NCBI GenBank assembly: GCA_029260165.1
Contig: JAJDDT010000023.1
Coordinates: 1 to 64,000 of the forward strand
DNA length: 64,000 bases
Direction of reading: 5' to 3'
Source of the DNA: Phycisphaerae bacterium
GTDB taxonomy: Bacteria > Planctomycetota > Phycisphaerae > UBA1845
The notes beneath the pieces are model-generated. The model did no database searches. It was not told the DNA's origin and was given only the letters and a program-made list of their open reading frames with translations. Made by a program: the position numbers and the translations under genes. Shown here piece after piece: positions 60,565 to 64,000 of the stretch; the first letter of the stretch is position 1, and every line of letters starts with the position of its first letter.

Positions 60565-61968
60565 CTACCCAAGCATAGGCCAATACAACCCAATCACCAC
60601 CAACATCACCACAAGGGCAATCGCGCTCATCAAAACACCCCGCCGAACAACCTCGCGCACCCGATAGAAACCAGCCGAAAAGCAGATCGCATTCGGTGGC
60701 GAGCTGATCGGCAGACTAAACGCCAAACCCGCCGTGATCCCCACCGCCATCGTCATCGTCACCGGATCGATCCCCAAAGGCTCGCACAGCGAATACCCGA
60801 TCGGAAGCAGAATCGCGACAGCAGCCGAATTGCTGATCCCCTCCGTCAACACAATCGCCGCCGTCACCATGAACGCCAACACCAGGAACGCCGGTATCTC
60901 CGGATTCAACGTCCGCTGCACGATCCAGTGGAACGCATGGGTTTCATTCAACGCAGACCCCAACGCAACAGCCCCACCATACATGATCAACACGCCCCAA
61001 TTGACGTAGTCCTGAATCTGCCGCCAATCCACGATCTGCAAAATGAATAGCAGCGTCGCTGACAAAATCGCAATCACGCCAAGCCCGACCGAATGCCCCA
61101 TCGTGATCCACGAAACAATCGTAACGACCCACAAAAAACCCAACCGCCGCTCCGGACCGGACAAAACCCCCAACCGCCTGACCCGCTCGTCCAGCATTCG
61201 CGTTGCAGGCTGAATCGAATCCACGTCGATTTTCAGCGTCCGCCGCAACATCACCCACGCCACCCCCAACATAATCACCACCACCGGGGCAGCCGCCACA
61301 AACCAATGGACGAACGAAATCGTCTTTTCGGGAAACCGTGCCGACAAAAGCCCCAACGCCAACGGTGCCCGCGCCCCACCCAGAAAAGTCCCCACCCCGC
61401 CAATCATGCACCCCCACGCAAGGGCCAGAAACAGCGTCTTGCCATAGTCCGACTTGCCTTTTTCAAGCTTCAGTATATCTGTGACTTCCACGATGATCGG
61501 AAACATCATGGCTGCGACGGCGTGCTCGGGCATCCACAACGCGAGGAAAGCCGACGACAGCAGCACACCGGCGATCAATTGTGTCGGCGTGCGGTCGAAT
61601 CGTTGTAAGAACAGTAACGTCAGGCGCTTAGACAAACCGGTCGCGATGGTGGCGGCTGCGAGCAGGAACACCCCGAGCATGAAAAACACCGCACGATTGC
61701 CGAATAGTGCGAACGCGTCCTCCTGCGGCATCACACCGAGGACGGGCAGCAATGCGACCGCGAGCAATCCGGTCGCTGCGAGCGGAATGTAGTTGGTCAG
61801 CCATAACGACATGCAAACAAGGAAGATAGCGAGCGCGCGCTGTGCGGCGAAGGGTCGATCAGCGGGCAATTCCTCCGGCGTGAGCCATAACGGTCCCCAC
61901 GCCAGAATCGCTGCCCCGATAGCGGCCACGACGACGATCACTGTTTTGGCTTGTTTGGTGCGTTTCAC
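60565..61968 (-). CDS. DASS/SLC13-family anion symporter
   Basis: About 467 aa, with about 11-12 membrane segments. Family blocks: LWLTNYIPLAATGLLAVALLPVLGVM, NRAVFFMLGVFLLAAATIATGLSKR, MPEHAVAAMMFPII, GGVGTFLGGARAPLALGLL, and TEGISNSAAVAILLPIGYSL near the second half. DASS proteins move dicarboxylates, citrate or sulfate with sodium. Adjacency to the APS-kinase-like gene favours sulfate (inference). The start is not certain: GTG 61968 has GGGA upstream; GTG 61992 is an alternative. The ORF-track start at 62337 would run into the hppA leader. Confidence 0.85.
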   Translation of the reverse strand: MKRTKQAKTVIVVVAAIGAAILAWGPLWLTPEELPADRPFAAQRALAIFLVCMSLWLTNYIPLAATGLLAVALLPVLGVMPQEDAFALFGNRAVFFMLGVFLLAAATIATGLSKRLTLLFLQRFDRTPTQLIAGVLLSSAFLALWMPEHAVAAMMFPIIVEVTDILKLEKGKSDYGKTLFLALAWGCMIGGVGTFLGGARAPLALGLLSARFPEKTISFVHWFVAAAPVVVIMLGVAWVMLRRTLKIDVDSIQPATRMLDERVRRLGVLSGPERRLGFLWVVTIVSWITMGHSVGLGVIAILSATLLFILQIVDWRQIQDYVNWGVLIMYGGAVALGSALNETHAFHWIVQRTLNPEIPAFLVLAFMVTAAIVLTEGISNSAAVAILLPIGYSLCEPLGIDPVTMTMAVGITAGLAFSLPISSPPNAICFSAGFYRVREVVRRGVLMSAIALVVMLVVIGLYWPMLG

Positions 61969-62372
61969 GCGGATTCCCGTTCCATCGGTCACTTTGATAT
62001 CGGACCATATCACGCGTGACGTGACAAGAGCCAGCGGAACCCGCCCGGGGAATCGGAATTTCTGGTTTTGGTGCACGGGCTTGAAAATGGGGAACCTGTG
62101 AAATGTTCGTCCCGAATGTCTGGACTTGTGGTTCGGATTTGCTATAGTCACCCGCCGTTTCGCAGCGTCACTGTAACCGCGGTTTGCGGGCGACGCTGTC
62201 TGGGCGAGAAGCGGGGCAAGGCGCGGCCCCAATCTGACGTAAGTGAATATCCTCAAAGAGTTTTCGATCGGGGAACCTGATCCCAAAAGTCGTGTGCGAC
62301 CAGTTGCGTCCGAGGTCGATCGACAGCGGTCCCCCACAAAGTACGGCTTGAAGCCGTAAGGAGAGTCATGCC
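61969..62372. other. Divergent intergenic region and hppA leader
   Basis: About 400 bases between the transporter and hppA. It contains a near-perfect palindrome TACGGCTT-g-AAGCCGTA (62342-62358) directly before the hppA Shine-Dalgarno, which could hide or present the ribosome site. A TATAGT (62143-62148) could be a -10, but no good -35 is present. The antisense ORFs here are not credible. Confidence 0.4.
62358..62365 (+). promoter_or_regulatory. Shine-Dalgarno fixing the hppA start
   Basis: AAGGAGAG lies 7 nt before GTG 62373. The nearer ATG at 62368 runs into a stop after five codons, so the GTG is used. Confidence 0.6.
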
Positions 62373-64000
62373 GTGTCTTTGCTGAGAACCGTCAGCCCGT
62401 TCTGGATGTACATCGTCGCGTTTGTCGCGTTGATTTTCGGCTCTGATGCTGCATTTGCACAAGAAGCGGGCGAAGCGGCTGCGGAAGCTGCGGTGGCTTC
62501 GAGCGGGGGAGGTTTGTCGATTCCGCTGATATGGTGGATCGCACCGTTCGGCTCGCTCGTCGCACTGGTCTTCGCCGTTGTGTTCTACAAGGACATGATG
62601 TCTGCCAACGAGGGCGATCAGGACATGATCGAAATCGCGGCCTACGTTCGCGACGGTGCTTATGCCTACCTTCGACGGCAGTACAAGGTCGTCGCGATCT
62701 TCTTCGTGTTCATCGCGGTCCTCCTTTTTGTGATGGCATTCGTATTCAACGCACAACACAAGATTGTGTTCGTCGCGTTTCTGACCGGTGGGTTCTTCAG
62801 CGGTCTCTGCGGTTACCTTGGGATGAAGACAGCCACGAACGCCGCTCATCGAACGGCGGCTGGTGCTCGCGATTCGCTGAATCGCGGGTTGGTCGTCGCG
62901 TTTAGAGCCGGTGCGGTCATGGGCATGGTCGTGGTTGGTTTCGGTCTCCTGGATATCACGCTTTGGTTCCTCCTGCTGACGAAAGTCGCCCCTGCGATGA
63001 TCGACGGATTCCACATGCCGTTGTCCGAGGTGACGGTCGTGATGCTGACGTTCGGGATGGGTGCCAGTGCTCAGGCGTTGTTCGCCCGTGTTGGTGGTGG
63101 TATTTACACCAAGGCTGCTGACGTCGGGGCTGACCTCGTCGGTAAGGTTGAGGCGGGTATCCCTGAGGATGACGCACGCAACCCGGCCACGATTGCTGAC
63201 AATGTCGGCGACAATGTTGGTGACGTCGCGGGCATGGGTGCTGACCTTTACGAAAGCTATTGCGGTTCGATTCTCGCCACGGCTGCCCTGGGTGTTGCGG
63301 CTGCGGCTGCGATGGCTGACGGGAATGCGGACCTGGCGCTTAAGAACGGGATGCTGTTTCTCGCGGCTCCGATGGTTCTCGCGGGTGTCGGTATTTTCCT
63401 GTCGATCATCGGTATCTACATGGTTCGCACCAAAGAAGGCGCATCGATGGGGCAACTGATGGGTGCGCTCGGCAAGGGTGTGAACGGCAGTTCGGTATTT
63501 ATCGCGGTTGCAGCCGGCGGCGTTTGCTACGCGTTGTTCGGCGGCATAGAGGTTCCCGCGAGCCTGGGAATCACATTCAACTGGTGGGGACCGTGGGTCA
63601 GTATCGTGACCGGGTTATTCGCCGGTATCGTCATCGGCAAGTCGACCGAATACTACACAAGTTATGAATACACCCCGACACAGAAGATCAGCGAGCAGGC
63701 CATCACCGGTCCCGCGACGGTCATCATCTCGGGAACCGCGGCGGGCATGAAGAGCACTTGGGCATCGCTGCTCACGATCGTCGTCGCGATCATCGTCGCG
63801 TTTGTCGCAGCTGGTGGTGCACAGGAGTTCATGCTTGGTTTGTACGGTGTGGGTATCGCAGCCGTCGGCATGTTGGCGACGCTGGGCATCACGCTTGCGA
63901 CGGACGCATACGGTCCGATCGCGGACAACGCTGGTGGAAACGCGCAGATGACCGAGCAGGACCCCGAGGTTCGCGAGCGGACCGACGCCCTCGACGCACT
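62373..64000 (+). CDS. hppA: Membrane proton/sodium-pumping pyrophosphatase, 3' part outside window
   Basis: Absent from the ORF track because it runs off the end; 542 codons are visible. Couples pyrophosphate hydrolysis to ion pumping across the membrane. A signal-like first segment (FWMYIVAFVALIFGSDAAFAQ) precedes the family core: YLRRQYKVV, GGGIYTKAADVGADLVGKVEAGIPEDDARNPATIADNVGDNVGDVAGMGADLYESY (substrate/Mg site) and TDAYGPIADNAGGNAQM. The residue that separates potassium-dependent from independent enzymes lies beyond the window, so the type cannot be told. GTG start chosen from the Shine-Dalgarno. Confidence 0.95.
   Translation, partial: MSLLRTVSPFWMYIVAFVALIFGSDAAFAQEAGEAAAEAAVASSGGGLSIPLIWWIAPFGSLVALVFAVVFYKDMMSANEGDQDMIEIAAYVRDGAYAYLRRQYKVVAIFFVFIAVLLFVMAFVFNAQHKIVFVAFLTGGFFSGLCGYLGMKTATNAAHRTAAGARDSLNRGLVVAFRAGAVMGMVVVGFGLLDITLWFLLLTKVAPAMIDGFHMPLSEVTVVMLTFGMGASAQALFARVGGGIYTKAADVGADLVGKVEAGIPEDDARNPATIADNVGDNVGDVAGMGADLYESYCGSILATAALGVAAAAAMADGNADLALKNGMLFLAAPMVLAGVGIFLSIIGIYMVRTKEGASMGQLMGALGKGVNGSSVFIAVAAGGVCYALFGGIEVPASLGITFNWWGPWVSIVTGLFAGIVIGKSTEYYTSYEYTPTQKISEQAITGPATVIISGTAAGMKSTWASLLTIVVAIIVAFVAAGGAQEFMLGLYGVGIAAVGMLATLGITLATDAYGPIADNAGGNAQMTEQDPEVRERTDALDA

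Noticed and set aside
62253-63455. 400-aa minus-strand ORF
   Set aside because: It is antisense to hppA and its sequence is low-complexity His/Arg/Asp-rich. It is a shadow of the real gene.
1-64000. CRISPR array, rRNA, tRNA, transposase or integrase
   Set aside because: No regularly spaced direct repeats, no conserved rRNA stretches, no tRNA-like folds and no IS or integrase motifs were seen by eye. A program search could still find a short RNA.

Overview
The window looks like a chromosomal segment of a Planctomycetota bacterium, most likely Phycisphaerae or a relative. The evidence is: small membrane proteins ending in a CxxCGYDLxx...CPECG zinc ribbon; secreted proteins ending in dockerin-like DxDGDVDxxDF repeats; ASPIC/UnbV, PQQ-propeller and squalene-cyclase-repeat proteins; a MoxR/DUF58/BatA/VWA locus; and HslUV. 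These calls come from motif recognition alone; no database search was run. Ribosome binding sites are mixed. Some genes have a strong AGGAGG. At least five have no Shine-Dalgarno but a -10-like hexamer 6-8 nt before the start codon, which suggests leaderless mRNAs.

Layout. 1-398: a G-run/C-run hairpin and the polA promoter. 399-3182: DNA polymerase I. 3327-5428: a two-gene cassette of a D12-class adenine methyltransferase and a SacI-family restriction endonuclease. 5.6-6.5 kb: tandem paralogous membrane proteins on the minus strand. 6.9-12.3 kb: tsaD, two zinc-ribbon membrane proteins (the first broken by one stop codon), an alpha/beta hydrolase, a convergent lipoprotein, then hslV-hslU. 12.4-19.4 kb: a beta-helix protein with an inserted cohesin-like domain, rpsU, a lipoprotein methyltransferase, an orphan DNA methyltransferase and an FG-GAP protein. 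19.7-26.7 kb: a minus-strand redox cluster (five-heme cytochrome, di-heme peroxidase, CRTAC1/UnbV lipoprotein, TPR lipoprotein). 27-35 kb: mixed genes, namely a GT-C glycosyltransferase, an RdgC-like protein, arginine deiminase, cyclophilin and a metzincin-like lipoprotein.

36.4-58.9 kb holds 13 minus-strand genes that overlap or sit within 35 nt of each other. In transcription order they are: a 1463-aa TPR/PQQ-propeller protein, a squalene-cyclase-repeat protein, MoxR ATPase, DUF58 protein, BatA-like protein, VWA/GATase-like protein, DUF4175-like protein, a Gln-rich coiled-coil protein, a TPR protein, an NPCBM-domain protein, and three HtrA-like proteins. Of the HtrA-like three, the first keeps the His-Asp-Ser triad and the other two have lost all three residues. 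This is the strongest candidate in the window for a poorly described system: an envelope quality-control or assembly apparatus built on a MoxR/VWA core with one active protease and two pseudoproteases.

59.3-64 kb: a small membrane protein, an APS-kinase-like protein, a DASS-family anion transporter (possible sulfate use) and the 5' part of hppA, a membrane pyrophosphatase cut by the window end. A second theme is calcium-binding, dockerin-like tails on four secreted proteins, two of them cytochromes, next to the protein with the cohesin-like insertion.
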